The notes under the pieces were generated by a model, which saw nothing but the letters and a program-made list of their open reading frames with translations, had not been told where the DNA came from and searched no databases. A stretch of DNA of 64,000 bases. Source: Brevipalpus yothersi. Its lineage: Eukaryota > Arthropoda > Arachnida > Trombidiformes > Tenuipalpidae. This document shows positions 11,139-21,417 of this stretch, one piece after another (the first letter of the stretch is position 1; every line of letters begins with the position of its first letter). The position numbers were made by a program, and so were the translations under genes. The DNA is taken from NCBI GenBank assembly GCA_003956705.1, contig QZCP01000512.1:79434-143433 (forward strand). The letters are read 5' to 3'.

Positions 11139-13626
11139 AAGAGCTTTTAGATCTTTCGATTCTTCGTTGTCAAGATTCTTGCAAGTGCAGAAACTTTGAG
11201 GAACAGAATCTTCTGGGCCACTTAAGCCACATAAAACGAAGTGATGGAAGAGAAAAGCTACTGTATATAAAGCTTATTCTTCCACTGCATGTCCAAGATG
11301 CAATCGAATTCGATCGACATTCATGTATGAAGGGCATGCGATGGAGGAAGAAGAAGTAGAAGTAGAAATTAGGCTACTCATTAGCAAAGCTAGTGACCAA
11401 TCTGTGGCTGACATGGATCCTATTTGACTCGCAAATCAGGAAAGATTAATTGCCATCAGAACAAGGTTTGATTCCAGGGAAATTCAGAGTGCCTGGCCAA
11501 GTGAAATGTAGTCAGCACAAACAAAAGCAATTAGAATCAAGTTTTATCCTTCCTGATCAATTGAATTCTCGATCTTTTGCATTATCTTTGCAATCTGTGT
11601 ACCGTCTTCATTTCATGACACTAACTCACACACATTTTTTTCCATCTTCTAGGTCGTTTGGTTCACAGCTTTATTCCCATATTTTGTGTTGACTATTCTC
11701 CTGCTCAGAGGACTACTACTTCCGGGAGCTTTCGATGGGATAAAGTATTATTTGACTCCCAATTTTTCAGCTCTCAATAAGCCAGAGGTGAATTTGAAAA
11801 ATTGAATTTATCTAGATTGAATCCCAAGAAAATGATGTATTTTTTATCCTCTCCTTTCCTGTTTGCTATCAATTTCAAGGTATGGATAGACGCAGCAACT
11901 CAAGTTTTTTATTCACTTGGCCCTGGATTTGGTGAGTTTTGCCCATACTAGAAGATAATCTGATTATATTTCTCTCTCTCTCCCTCTCTCCGTCTCAATT
12001 TGATCCATAATATTAATATATAGGAGTTTTATTGGCATTCGCGAGCTATAATGAATTCCATAACAATATTTACCGTGATGCATTCATTACTTCCGCGGTC
12101 AATAGTGGCACAAGTTTTCTGGCTGGCTTCGTGATATTCTCAGTTCTAGGATATATGGCACACAAGAGTAGAAGAGAGATCAAAGATGTTGTTCGTGAAG
12201 GTCCAGGCTTGGTGTTCGTTGTATATCCTGAAGCAATTGCAACCATGCCAGGAGCACCATTTTGGGCTGTTATGTTTTTCTTAATGCTGTTGACCCTCGG
12301 ATTAGATTCATCGGTAAATATTTCTCTAGTCGTAATGAGTCAAGAACATGACAGGAGTGATTCGTATTGAATCAATTTATTTTTGTTTCTCTCTCTCTCT
12401 CTGTTTTTTTCTACTACTCAATATATAGTTTGGTGGATCGGAGGCAATAATTACTGCTCTCAGCGATGAATATTCAATAATCAGAGAGAATCGTGAAATA
12501 TTTGTGGCTATTTTGTTTATTTTTTACTTTTTCATTGGATTATTCAGTTGCTCTCAAGTAAGATCAAGAAAATTTCTATTCGACAATTATCAGAATAATA
12601 ATCACTTTGAATTTTTCTGCCCCACATTAAGGGAGGAGCATATGTGGTCACTTTGCTGGACACTTTCGCAGCAAATTATAACATTCTTTTTGCTGTATTT
12701 TGTGAAGCAATTGCTGTATCCTGGATATATGGTAAACTATATTCGATGATTTTTTTTTCATGAATATCTTGCGAATTTTTTGTTCACTATTCTTCATCTA
12801 CCTTTTAACCTCAACAGGATACAATAGATTTGCCAAAAATTTGAAACAAATGCTAGGATTTGAAGTTGGATGGTATTGGAAATTCTGTTGGTTATTCTGT
12901 GCTCCATCATTTTTACTGGTAAGAAAATCGGAAGAATCACATAAAGAATAGTTCACTCTTTGTCATTGAAGTTTATTTTTGGAATGGAATCCTAATGAAG
13001 CTGTCATCTTCACAATACACAGCTGTACACTGCTATTCCTTACTAATCTTTTGTGATACTATTTTTTTTCCTTCAGGCTCTGATTGTTCTTCGATTAACA
13101 GACGTTCAACCATTGAAATACAATGATGACTACGAATATCCATTATGGGCAAATATTTTAGGCCATTCCATGACAATTTCTTCCATGCTGATGATACCGA
13201 TTGTGGCGATATACCAGCTAGTCATCACCCCTGGAACCTTAAAAGAGGTAAGTCGTAGAGCATGTGAAAAAGAATAACTGCAGAATCGAAGAATTACGAG
13301 GAAAAACATTCCACTCAAATCTGGGAGGACTAAAAATCATGCTGAGATGTCATAGCGAGCAGAAACCCTTTTTTGTATGCCTTCGTTTTGTAGTGTTCTC
13401 TCTGTTTGCTTTTTTGATGAGAAATTCTTTTGATACAATTTTTTATAATTGATTCTTCTTCTTCTCCTCCTGACAGAGAATGAAAGCTCTTCTCACCACC
13501 TATGAAGACTCACATCCTCATCATGGTAATAAATGTATAAAACCAACTCTCTCACATAATAGTCATATTTATGATTCTAAAGCCGATTGGAATGTTGATC
13601 AAGATAAACAAATTGCCAATGTTTGA
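3307..13626 (+). CDS. DAT: Sodium-dependent dopamine transporter (SLC6 family), 12 coding exons
   Basis: Na+/Cl- coupled reuptake carrier for dopamine at the neuronal plasma membrane. Exons: 3307-3715, 6091-6225, 8262-8550, 9814-9952, 11653-11787, 11880-11931, 12024-12313, 12429-12557, 12632-12731, 12818-12918, 13077-13247, 13477-13626. They join in phase to 2100 nt (699 aa). An in-frame TAG (3295-3297) precedes the ATG. TM1 has FAVDLANV with the monoamine-type Asp. TM3 has YVDFYYN. Extracellular loop 2 has the LPWTRCNN..NNC cysteine pair. Exon 4 reads LGAIKWDM..WKGISTSGK. TM6 is SLGPGFG, TM8 is FGGSEAIITALSDE, and the TM10 gate Asp is in LLDTF. These strings match Drosophila DAT more closely than SERT. 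Odd points: Trp of NVWRFPY is Gln, and Phe of the TM6 FFSLG is Tyr. The N-terminus is long (about 100 residues) and Ser/Thr-rich. A secreted-protein gene lies antisense in intron 2. Confidence 0.96.
3899..3944. repeat. (CT)n microsatellite in DAT intron 1
   Basis: Near-perfect CT dinucleotide tract of about 46 bases, 180 bases after the exon 1 donor. The Ser-Leu and Arg-Glu reading frames across it are repeat artefacts. Confidence 0.95.
5272..5311. repeat. (GA)n microsatellite in DAT intron 1
   Basis: Perfect AG/GA dinucleotide tract of about 40 bases in the intron between exons 1 and 2. Confidence 0.95.
6370..6375 (-). terminator. Candidate poly(A) signal of the nested secreted-protein gene
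   Basis: AATAAA on the minus strand (tttatt on plus), about 120 bases past the stop codon at 6497. Position and canonical hexamer fit, but no cleavage data are available. Confidence 0.5.
6497..7432 (-). CDS. Secreted cysteine-containing protein nested antisense in DAT intron 2
   Basis: Family not recognised. Two exons, 7432-7326 and 7187-6497, joined through donor AAAA|GTAAGT and acceptor TTTTAG, give 265 aa. Residues 1-18 (MKFTIVCLILSVAVPAFA) are a clear signal peptide. An acidic, Asp/Ser-rich stretch follows to about residue 85. After it comes a Lys/Val-rich domain with eight cysteines, including a CC pair, in GTCKA, DCS, TCG, TCCS, KCP, SCA and TCN contexts. There is no transmembrane helix after the signal, so it should be extracellular. 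Codons favour C/G at third positions more than the surrounding genes, which suggests strong expression. A TATA box sits about 120 bases upstream and a poly(A) signal downstream, so the unit looks independent of its host gene. Cuticle, salivary or gut secretion is possible, but I assign no function. Confidence 0.88.
7547..7554 (-). promoter_or_regulatory. TATA box of the nested secreted-protein gene
   Basis: TATATAAT on the minus strand, about 115 bases before the ATG at 7432. Transcription would start roughly 30 bases downstream, leaving an 85-90 base leader. It supports an independent tissue-specific promoter inside the DAT intron. Confidence 0.6.
7794..7850. repeat. Imperfect (GA)n tract in DAT intron 2
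   Basis: GA-rich interrupted dinucleotide repeat followed by a short GT run, 240 bases upstream of the nested gene's TATA box. Confidence 0.8.
11060..11134. repeat. (CT)n microsatellite in DAT intron 4
   Basis: Perfect CT dinucleotide tract of about 75 bases, the longest uninterrupted one fully sequenced in the window. It lies 520 bases before the exon 5 acceptor. Confidence 0.95.
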
Positions 13627-14398
13627 AGTGTAGAAAAGAAAATTCGTGTATCAAATATATGTCCACATATAAGGAAAGATAACCATTTATCTGTAACGCC
13701 ATTTAAAGAAATCTCATCAACTTATTAACTCAATCAATTTGCTTTGAGCAAACTTCAGTTTCTCTCTTGGTTCCAAGTATTAGATAAATTTTTCATCAAA
13801 TGGATGGAGTAACATCAATAAGCTCCGATTAACACTCCGATAAAGATATGGAATCATTGAGATCATAGAGCGACTCATCTCATACTGTTGAGAGATGATC
13901 GTGTCTCTGGTGAGCGTTTTCTTTGAGAACAAGCTTTAATCCAAATTGAAGGTCTTTCTTTGAGGAGAGAAAGAAACGCGCTTCAAATGTCATCAGCAGG
14001 GATAGAGAAGGAGAGAGTGAAAATCAGAAAGCATTTAAGCATTTACCGAGCGATTTGAATAATGAACAAACAAAATGAAAATGAAAAGAAAGGAAAATGA
14101 TCATGATTTGAGACCGGTAGAAGAGCCAGGTCCAAAATGTAGAGGGATGAGTGAGTTTTCCTTCACTTAACTATATTTTCATTTTACAAGAGGAATATTT
14201 TTTGAGAACGGCTGTTGAATAGCAGAGAATTTAAACTCGTATTCATCTGTTAAAGACGAGATATCACATCAGCGCGCTGATTCTCTGTCTCTTATCCATC
14301 ATCATCATCATCCTTGCGAACTAACCGTATTTACTATACACTGAGAAACTATGAATCGCAAGATTATAAATATTCGTCGTCTTTTTTAGGATGTAAAA
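13627..14398. other. Spacer between convergent DAT and PP2A scaffold genes
   Basis: It holds the 3' UTRs of two genes transcribed towards each other. I see no open frame of note and no canonical AATAAA in a convincing position on either strand. Confidence 0.5.
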
Positions 14399-17221
14399 TC
14401 AAATGAGCTTAGATCCTTGCAGAAAGGATACAGCTTCTTTTGAGAAATAGCAGACGTCGGAATCACGGTCGCTTTGAAGCTTTTCCAGTGTTGGCTTAAC
14501 TTGTTCATGTAAGGTACTGAAGGAACAAGAAATTGAATTGAAATTAATTTCATGCAAGGAAAAAAGCTGAAATTGATTTGTCAACTCACTTGAGGTCAAG
14601 AATGGGGCCAATTTTTTGCAATGTTTTAGCTACATTGAATCGAACGTTTGCCACATTATCACTAGCTAAGAGCAGAACGGTGGGTAGCATATACTTGGTA
14701 GTAATTTCAGTTCCACATGTGGGAGCCAAAACCTTATCGAAATAAAAGGAGTAAATTGCAATGATAGAGTTATTGACAGCTCCCAAATCAAGGTTGTGTG
14801 TGCAAATTTACGATAGAATACCACAGATAATGAAAGAAAAAGAATCGGTGAAAGGAAAATGATGATAACGACAAAAATAACTCACATTGATGCTAAAAAG
14901 ACAAGTCATACGATGAAGGTAGTTCTGATCTTTTGACATCTGGAGGACTTTGGGAATCACGGTATTAGTCGCCCAATCGGGTCCAAATTTTTCCACTAAT
15001 TGTTTCAAATTTTGAGTTGCAGCTTCTCTTATAGCATAGACTTTAATAAAGAGGAGAACAATCACGTTAAAAGAGTAAATGGTATGAGTGAAGGTAACAA
15101 TAGATTCGTGATTTTTAACTGTATCATGAAAAGAGAACGAGAAAATAGAATAAACTCACCTTGATCAAGTAGCCATGCCATACATAGACTGTTTAGCTTT
15201 TCATCAAAAAAATCAACTCCTAATTGACCAGCCAAAAGGGGCATATACCTTATGATAGCAAGCCTCACTCTCCACTTGGAATCCTCTGCCAATTCAACAA
15301 TGGCGGGAAGAAGAGATTGACTCAACTGCTGGATCCCAATAACCTCATTGACACAATCAAGATTGGATATAATATTTAAGCGAACATCTGGACATTCATC
15401 CTTAAGTTGAACGAGGAATAAAGGTAAGAGATGTTCCACAGTGCTGGAAAAGGATAAAATGAAACAGAATGAGTTCAGAGAGGAGTGAGAGACATACACA
15501 AATAATTTACGCACTTTTGTTTACCAAAAATGGGCGACAAACCCATGATAACAGACGCTAAGGCTGTTTTAACGTGCTGATTATGATCCGATACCAAATC
15601 TTTGATACATGGTAATATGTTGTTTAGAATAATTTCTTCTTGACAGTCAGTAGCTAAGTTTTGACAGAAGTCTCTGACTTTTTGTGCCGCAGCAGCTCTC
15701 ACTTCAGCTTCACAATCTTTGAGTAAATTTTGAAAGGCTGGAACGAGGTCAGTTTTGGTTAGCTCAGGACCTACAGCTTTTTGAAGCTCTACAAATTTGT
15801 CGGCAGCCATGTAGCGAACTCTCCATGATTTATCTTCAACGGCTTGCTTCAATACGGGCATAACTTGCTGTTCTAGTCCATCTTGGGGCAAAAGAGATGC
15901 AATAGTCACACACGCTTCAACGGCCAACAAACGCACTGAATCTTGCTCATCAGCGGCTAAGTGTGACCATAGAGCGATGATATCTGATTTAAGATATAGA
16001 GGCTCTAAAACTTTGGCAAACTCTCCTAATTTCGATGCAGCCGCTCTTCTAACCATCGGAGTATCATCTTTACACAAATCAGTGAAAATTCTAAAGTGAA
16101 AGTGAGAGAAAGAGGGAGAAAAAAGATAATGAAAAAGTTGTGTAAATTAGCAGAAATAAAGTGCATAGGAAATAAATAGTTGAATGATACAAGAGGAGTA
16201 GAAGCGTAATATTGCTGATTCGTCATTTGTAACACTGGCAAGGCGAATCTATCCCTGATGGGAGGATGGGATGAATTTAACGGTAAAAAAAAGATTGCCT
16301 AGTACATACTTTCGTAACTCTTCTTTAGCTTGTGCAGAAACTCGTGGATAACAAACACTGAGTAGACCGCAAGCGGAAGTACGAGTGGTGAACCAATCTC
16401 CTTGTGCAAGTCTCTTGATGAGAGGAAAGAAATACATCTCCAAATCTCGAGGTGAATGTTGCTGTGAGATGTTACGCAGTGAGTCAACCGCTTTCTCACG
16501 TACAACCGTTTCCTCAACGGTTGCAAGGGATTCAAGTGGATTGAGTAGTACATTAACATATTCGATTCCACCGACTAGTGGAGTAAAATTACCCAATTGC
16601 TCGGCCAGTGCCAGCAGAACTTCGTCTTCATCGTAAATGGTCTCGGTGAGAAAAGGTATCAATTCAGTACGAGTCCGCTCCACTCCCAATGCTAATGCAA
16701 TGGTAGACAATTTTTTGATGCTATTCAACCGAATCTATGGAGTAGAGAGAGAGAAACACAAAATGAGTATCAATATGAGTATACAAGATGGTATTGATGA
16801 TAGTAAGAAGACCTTCAAGATTGATGAGCAATCACGATCATAGGAGAAAGAAAGAGAAGGAGAGAGAGGAAAAAAATTGACATGATTCGGAAAATGATAT
16901 TGTGCAAAGTATGTGTTTGAAAAAATTCACAGGCGGGTCCGATTATGTAGAATGTGATCAACATAATGATGATTCCATTTTATCGGTCTCTTCCATACTC
17001 ATATCCATCAAATGTACACACCATTAAAGTGTGTGATTGAAGGGGAAAAGAATTAGGAAAAAAGGTTCATCACATCAACATGGACATGGAGTGAAAGTAT
17101 GAAAGTGTCTCTCTTCCTTACACACACTTATATTTCTCACCTGTACATCATCATTCCGTAATTCATCAATCAAAACCGCAATTGGATACAAATCATCAGC
17201 TAAGGGCTCATTGGATGCCAT
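14399..17221 (-). CDS. PP2A-29B: PP2A 65 kDa regulatory (scaffold) subunit A, PR65
   Basis: Scaffold of protein phosphatase 2A: HEAT repeats that hold the catalytic C and regulatory B subunits in cytosol and nucleus. Exons (minus): 17221-17141, 16734-16310, 16090-15515, 15443-15160, 15040-14886, 14732-14590, 14516-14399. Total 1782 nt, 593 aa, against about 589 in human. All junctions keep phase and restore family sequence: LYPIAVLIDELRN at the start, then LNSIKKLSTIALALG, RTSACGLLSVCYPRV, DDTPMVRRAAASKLGEFAKV, DEQDSVRLLAVEAC, KSWRVRYMAADKF, NVEHLLPLF-type joins, FFDEKLNSLCMAWL, YAIREAATQNLKQLVEKFG and ANVRFNVAKTLQKIGPIL. Fifteen HEAT repeats are expected and the length fits them. The symbol follows the Drosophila orthologue. 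It is head-to-head with the RNase H1 gene. Confidence 0.97.
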
Positions 17222-17860
17222 TATTTCCGTATGGATAACGTGTAAAGTATGATTATGATTATGATTTAAACAATATTTACGATGGCTATTATGAGAAAAA
17301 GATACACCAGAATCAAAATTTAATAATAAACAGAGGAAAGCAAAATGAATGTAATGATTAACGCTACAGTCTCTGATTCAAGAGAAATCTTGAGCAAAGC
17401 TTCAAAAAAACTAAACTCGACTACTAGTGAACATTTCAAATCATAGGTGACACTAGGTTACCAGTTTTTTAGCGAAAAAAATTGCGTAAAAATGATATTA
17501 TTTTGATTCCAAAATATTATTTTGATTTAATCTGTCTAAAATTGTTTGATAGTGCTTGTGAGAATGTTAATCGATTGTGATTGAGTTGATGGTCAATATT
17601 TGTGCTGGTGAATAATTTTCCACCAACTTTCTAGTCAATCGAGTGGGTATCAGGATACAGTGTTGGGGATATCGTTCCTGTGTGTTTATCCTTGGCCGAA
17701 AATGATTGCAGTTTATGCATATCAGTTTATGGCAATCAAATTGATTTGAAAAATTGGGGCGAAAAAAATTTTACTCATTGTGTAATCTTAGTCAGTGAAA
17801 ATATTGACCTTTATCGATTTGAAGTTTTCCTGGAGAATTTAATGAAGATTTTCTACTATA
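17222..17860. promoter_or_regulatory. Shared spacer between divergent PP2A-A and RNase H1 genes
   Basis: About 640 bases separate the two start codons, which point away from each other, so this is probably a bidirectional promoter. There is no obvious TATA box near either start, as expected for housekeeping genes. The open frame 17680-17871 is in a different frame from RNase H1 and I regard it as leader sequence. Confidence 0.5.
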
Positions 17861-18580
17861 ATGTCCGTTAGGTGAGTTTGTTATCATGTAGATAAACACG
17901 ATTCATATCTAATCTAATCATTTACCTTTTCCTGTCTTTCTCTATTCCATAGATTATTATGCTCAAGATTTACCAGCCTAAGGCTATTCAGTAGTTCAAC
18001 ATCGGCTATCAAACCAGAATCAGCCTCTCTGCCCAGCGAAAGTGTGCAGAATAATCAAGCATCTTTCGACAATTCGACTGACGATCATTCATCTGATGAT
18101 TCTCCAATCATCTATGTCGATGGATCATGTATGGGACATGGTCTACCTGATTCTAAGGCTGGTATAGGAATTTTTTGGGGTCCAGATGATCCACGCAATA
18201 GAGGATTAAGATTGGATCGAACTACAAGTAATAGAGTTGAACTTCACGCTGCCAGATATGCAATTAGACAAGCTCGTTCACTTGGACTAAAATCTGTAAC
18301 AATTAGGAGCGACAGTTTATATTTATGTAATGCAATCAATCATTGGATGTCAAGATGGGAAAAATCTGGCTGGAAATTATCCAATAATAAGCCAGCCAAA
18401 AATATTGATCTATTGGTGGAGATTCAAGAACAAATGAAAGAAATAGATGTTAAATTCGAATGGGTTCGTGGACACTCTGGTGATGCGTTCAATCAACGAG
18501 CCCATGAGTTAGCTCAGTTTGGTGCTTCTTGTCCCATCTCTGATCCAATTGAAGATAAATTAGGAAAAGAGAGAGCCTAA
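17861..18580 (+). CDS. RNASEH1: Ribonuclease H1, short form with probable mitochondrial presequence
   Basis: Cleaves RNA in RNA-DNA hybrids. Exon 1 is only 11 nt (17861-17871, ATG TCC GTT AG) before GTGAGT. Exon 2 runs 17953-18580. Together they encode 212 aa. The joined N-terminus (MSVRLLCSRFTSLRLFSSST) is rich in Arg, Ser and Leu without acids, typical of a mitochondrial targeting peptide. The RNase H fold starts near residue 58: VDGSC carries the first catalytic Asp, NRVELHAA the Glu, IRSDSLY the second Asp, and GHSGDAF the flexible-loop His. The fourth site reads NQRAHELA, so His replaces the usual Asp. The N-terminal hybrid-binding domain of vertebrate RNase H1 is absent. WGPDDPRNRGLRL and WEKSGWK are eukaryotic RNase H1 features rather than retroelement ones. 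Convergent with UNC-45. Confidence 0.92.
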
Positions 18581-18911
18581 AGAGCTTCTTAAATTATTCT
18601 TTTTTTTGATTTCATTACTCAAATGAGTGTAAATATTTGCATAGTTTCAAACATAATGAAGAGATACCCGACTCATGTATCACATAACGTGGGTGTATTT
18701 CAAGAATCATCTGTGATATTTAAATCTTACAAAGACTAAATAATAATAAGCCCCAAAAAGGGATTCAAAATATTCAAATAAAATATCATATTTGAAGGCA
18801 CAATCGTTACAAATGTCTTCACAAATTGGAAAACTTCATCAGCTCCACTGTCCTTCCGATTATGATGGATACCTTGCGATTAAGATTATCGGCCCTGAGA
18901 CTAGTCACTGA
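18581..18911. other. Spacer between convergent RNase H1 and UNC-45 genes
   Basis: Shared 3' region of 331 bases. It holds the RNase H1 poly(A) hexamer. No canonical signal for UNC-45 was seen. Confidence 0.6.
18777..18782 (+). terminator. Candidate poly(A) signal of RNase H1
   Basis: AATAAA about 200 bases past the stop codon, within the spacer before the convergent UNC-45 gene. Confidence 0.6.
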
Positions 18912-21417
18912 TTACTCATCCTGATTAGGCTTTATCAGGCCATATTCAACGGATTTCTCCAGAATCTTCTCAGCTATTTGTTTGATATTTTTTTCGATAT
19001 TATCAATTTCCGGTCGAGTTATTGCAACGAAGACTTCGAAAAGCTGTGTATCAACGATCTTTTCGGCCAACTCTTTACTTGAAAGAACCATATTTTGAGC
19101 AATAAAAAGGCCACGATGCTGAAGTCCAGGTTCAGATGATGAGCATAAAAGCATCATTAATTCTAACCAATTTGATATTGTCACAATTTTTTCACAGCAT
19201 TTAGTGCTGGCACTCGTCAGCATTGCCAGAGCTCCAGTGGCAGCCATTATTGTGTCCAAATCTTCCTCTTCAGTAAGAAGTAAAAGATACTTCACACGAT
19301 CGTTCTCAGCCTCGTATAGCTTGATAACCTCTGGATTAGTGATCAAATTAGCCACACATTGAGTTGCTGCTCTTTTGAGCATGGTATGCTCTTCATAAAT
19401 ATAATGTTCGAGCTTAGAAAATCCATTGTCTCTCAAAATAGCTGCTTGGACACTTGGATCGGATTGAGCAAGATTTGTCAGAGCCATGAGGGCTTCGAAA
19501 TTTTCCAAGGCAGAACAGTCAACATCGAGTAGATTCATCAATGGTTTGATTACTTCTACCGCTCTTTGGCCTGGGAAAGCGATTCGAGGATCAATAGATA
19601 TTCCAATTCTTGCCAAAGCTTGTGATGCGATGACTTTTCCTCGCCTTGTATTTGATCCTCTGGCCAGCTGTAGAAGAACTTTGACCCCTCCACCTTGAAC
19701 AACGCGGCCTCTTAATTCATGATGTTCACAAATCGCATTGAGAATTCGACAGATCATCTCTCTACTCGACATACTCTCTGTTTTCGATAGAACAACTAAC
19801 GCCGAAGTCACATCTGAATTGGCTAACTTTTTCACTCTCTCATCAACAAATTCTTTGGCATCTTTTGGATGTTCTTCTGGAACATGCTGCTTTGCGAACT
19901 TAGCAAGCTCCAAGAGTTCAGGCATAATTTCTTTCTTTTCGAAGCTGTTGGTTAAATTGACTAGAGTTGTTAAGACTCCATACAAAAGAGACATGTCACC
20001 TGTCTTGGCAACATTGATGAGAGCTTTCAATGCTTCCATATCAGAGCATAATTCTTCTTTTATATCAGCGTCAAGAGTTAGATAAACCAAGCCTTCGATA
20101 GCCCACTTTTTCAGATCTTGATCTTTCTTTGGATTTGTGAGTATTCTCTTGCAAGCTACAGCAAGTTTTTGGAGTGAATCATCAGAGAATGGTTTGATTG
20201 AAGCATCACCACCACCGACAGAGCCAATCTTGCAAAGTCCTACCAAAGCTCGAACTCTTATTCCTTCATTTGAAGATTTGTACAATTTTTTCAAGATTCC
20301 TAGGCCAAGAGTGGCTATGCTAGTACATCTCTCTTTCTTCGAGGCCGCAGCAATAATGGCTTCAGCCGCAACTCTTTGCTGAATCTCTTCACTCTCTTCG
20401 CCGGCCATCATCAGCATCATTTCAACCACACCTTGTTGAGATATACAATAATTTCCAACTTCCACAGCTCCTTGTAGCAGTGTTGTGATTATTGCCAATG
20501 ATTGAATACGACTCTCGGAATCACCTCCTCGAAGTTTTTCTCGTATGAATCCCATACATTTTTCTCGACATTCTTCTCGAGCTTTATCAAAGTCCAAACA
20601 CTCGTAAAGACGTTCTAAAGTGATAGCAACCAAACTTCTTGTACTCCTTGTGATGGACATACTCGATTCATAGTGTAAATCTTCCAGTTCACCAGCGACT
20701 TCCAAGAGATTGAAAATTTGTCCTCCTTTGAGAAGTTTATAACCATAGTTAAGAGCATTGATTCCAACATTTCGAGACACAAGTTCAAGAAGGGAATCTC
20801 TAGCCATTCCAGATAAAACTCGGGAACTTGTTCGATTCGTAATTGATGACATCACATTTTCTACCTGATCTTCGTATTGCTTGAACTTCTCTTCACTAGG
20901 AGGTTGATTTGTTTTCGGATCCAAGCCAGTCAAACTGTTGATGATAGTTTGAAGTAGATATTGTAATGCCACAATTTGCTCCTCTGTTGTCAGCTAAACA
21001 AGAAGCCAAAACAAAAAACATCAATGAATGATCAAGCAGAACTTTTATCAGAACAGGAATGAGAAATAATCTCAACTGTTCATTTTGGCTACTTACCCGG
21101 TCAACCATCAGATCAATTAAACTGTTGACAGAGAAAATGTTCAGAACTTTTATCGCAAGCTCAGCCTCATGTCGACATATTTCACTAAGTCCTCTGATGA
21201 GAGATAAGGTAAGTTCGGGAAATCGTTCTTTCTCGATAATATCATGGATTAATTCGATACCATCTCTTTCAACAATATATCGAGCTGGAACTGATTCTTT
21301 AGCCAAAACAAGAAGATTATTACCAGCATTAACTCTTTTGTCCGGAGGCAATGATCCACTTTTCAATTGATCCATGGTGTGGATCACCCTCTTGGCCATC
21401 GGACAATCTTCGTTCAT
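18912..21417 (-). CDS. unc-45: UNC-45 myosin chaperone lacking the TPR domain
   Basis: UCS-family chaperone that folds and assembles myosin motor domains. Exons 21417-21097 and 20993-18912 join in phase (donor CGG|GTAAGT, acceptor TTTAG|CTGACA) to give 800 aa. The central ARM region and the UCS domain are complete. Recognisable strings include KRVNAGNNLLVLAKES, VRALVGLCKIGSVGG, WAIEGLVYLTLDADIKEE, FAKQHVPEEHPKDAKEF, PRIAFPGQRAVEVIKPL and the terminal VEYGLIKP. Animal UNC-45 is about 930-950 aa and begins with three TPRs that bind Hsp90. Here the protein begins directly in the central region, and an in-frame TGA lies two codons before the ATG. No TPR-like frame occurs on this strand up to the Fer2 gene. 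Either the gene has lost the TPR, or a distant exon splices downstream of this ATG. Confidence 0.93.

Noticed and set aside
10985..11359. 124-codon frame with a long Ser-Leu run
   Set aside because: Made open by the CT microsatellite; it lies in DAT intron 4 and has no splice logic.
17680..17871. 63-codon frame ending at the RNase H1 first exon
   Set aside because: In a different frame from the ATG at 17861 and without recognisable sequence; leader region.
18044..18580. RNase H domain as a retrotransposon fragment
   Set aside because: Spliced presequence, single domain, flanking GAGIGxxWG-type eukaryotic RNase H1 features and no reverse transcriptase nearby.
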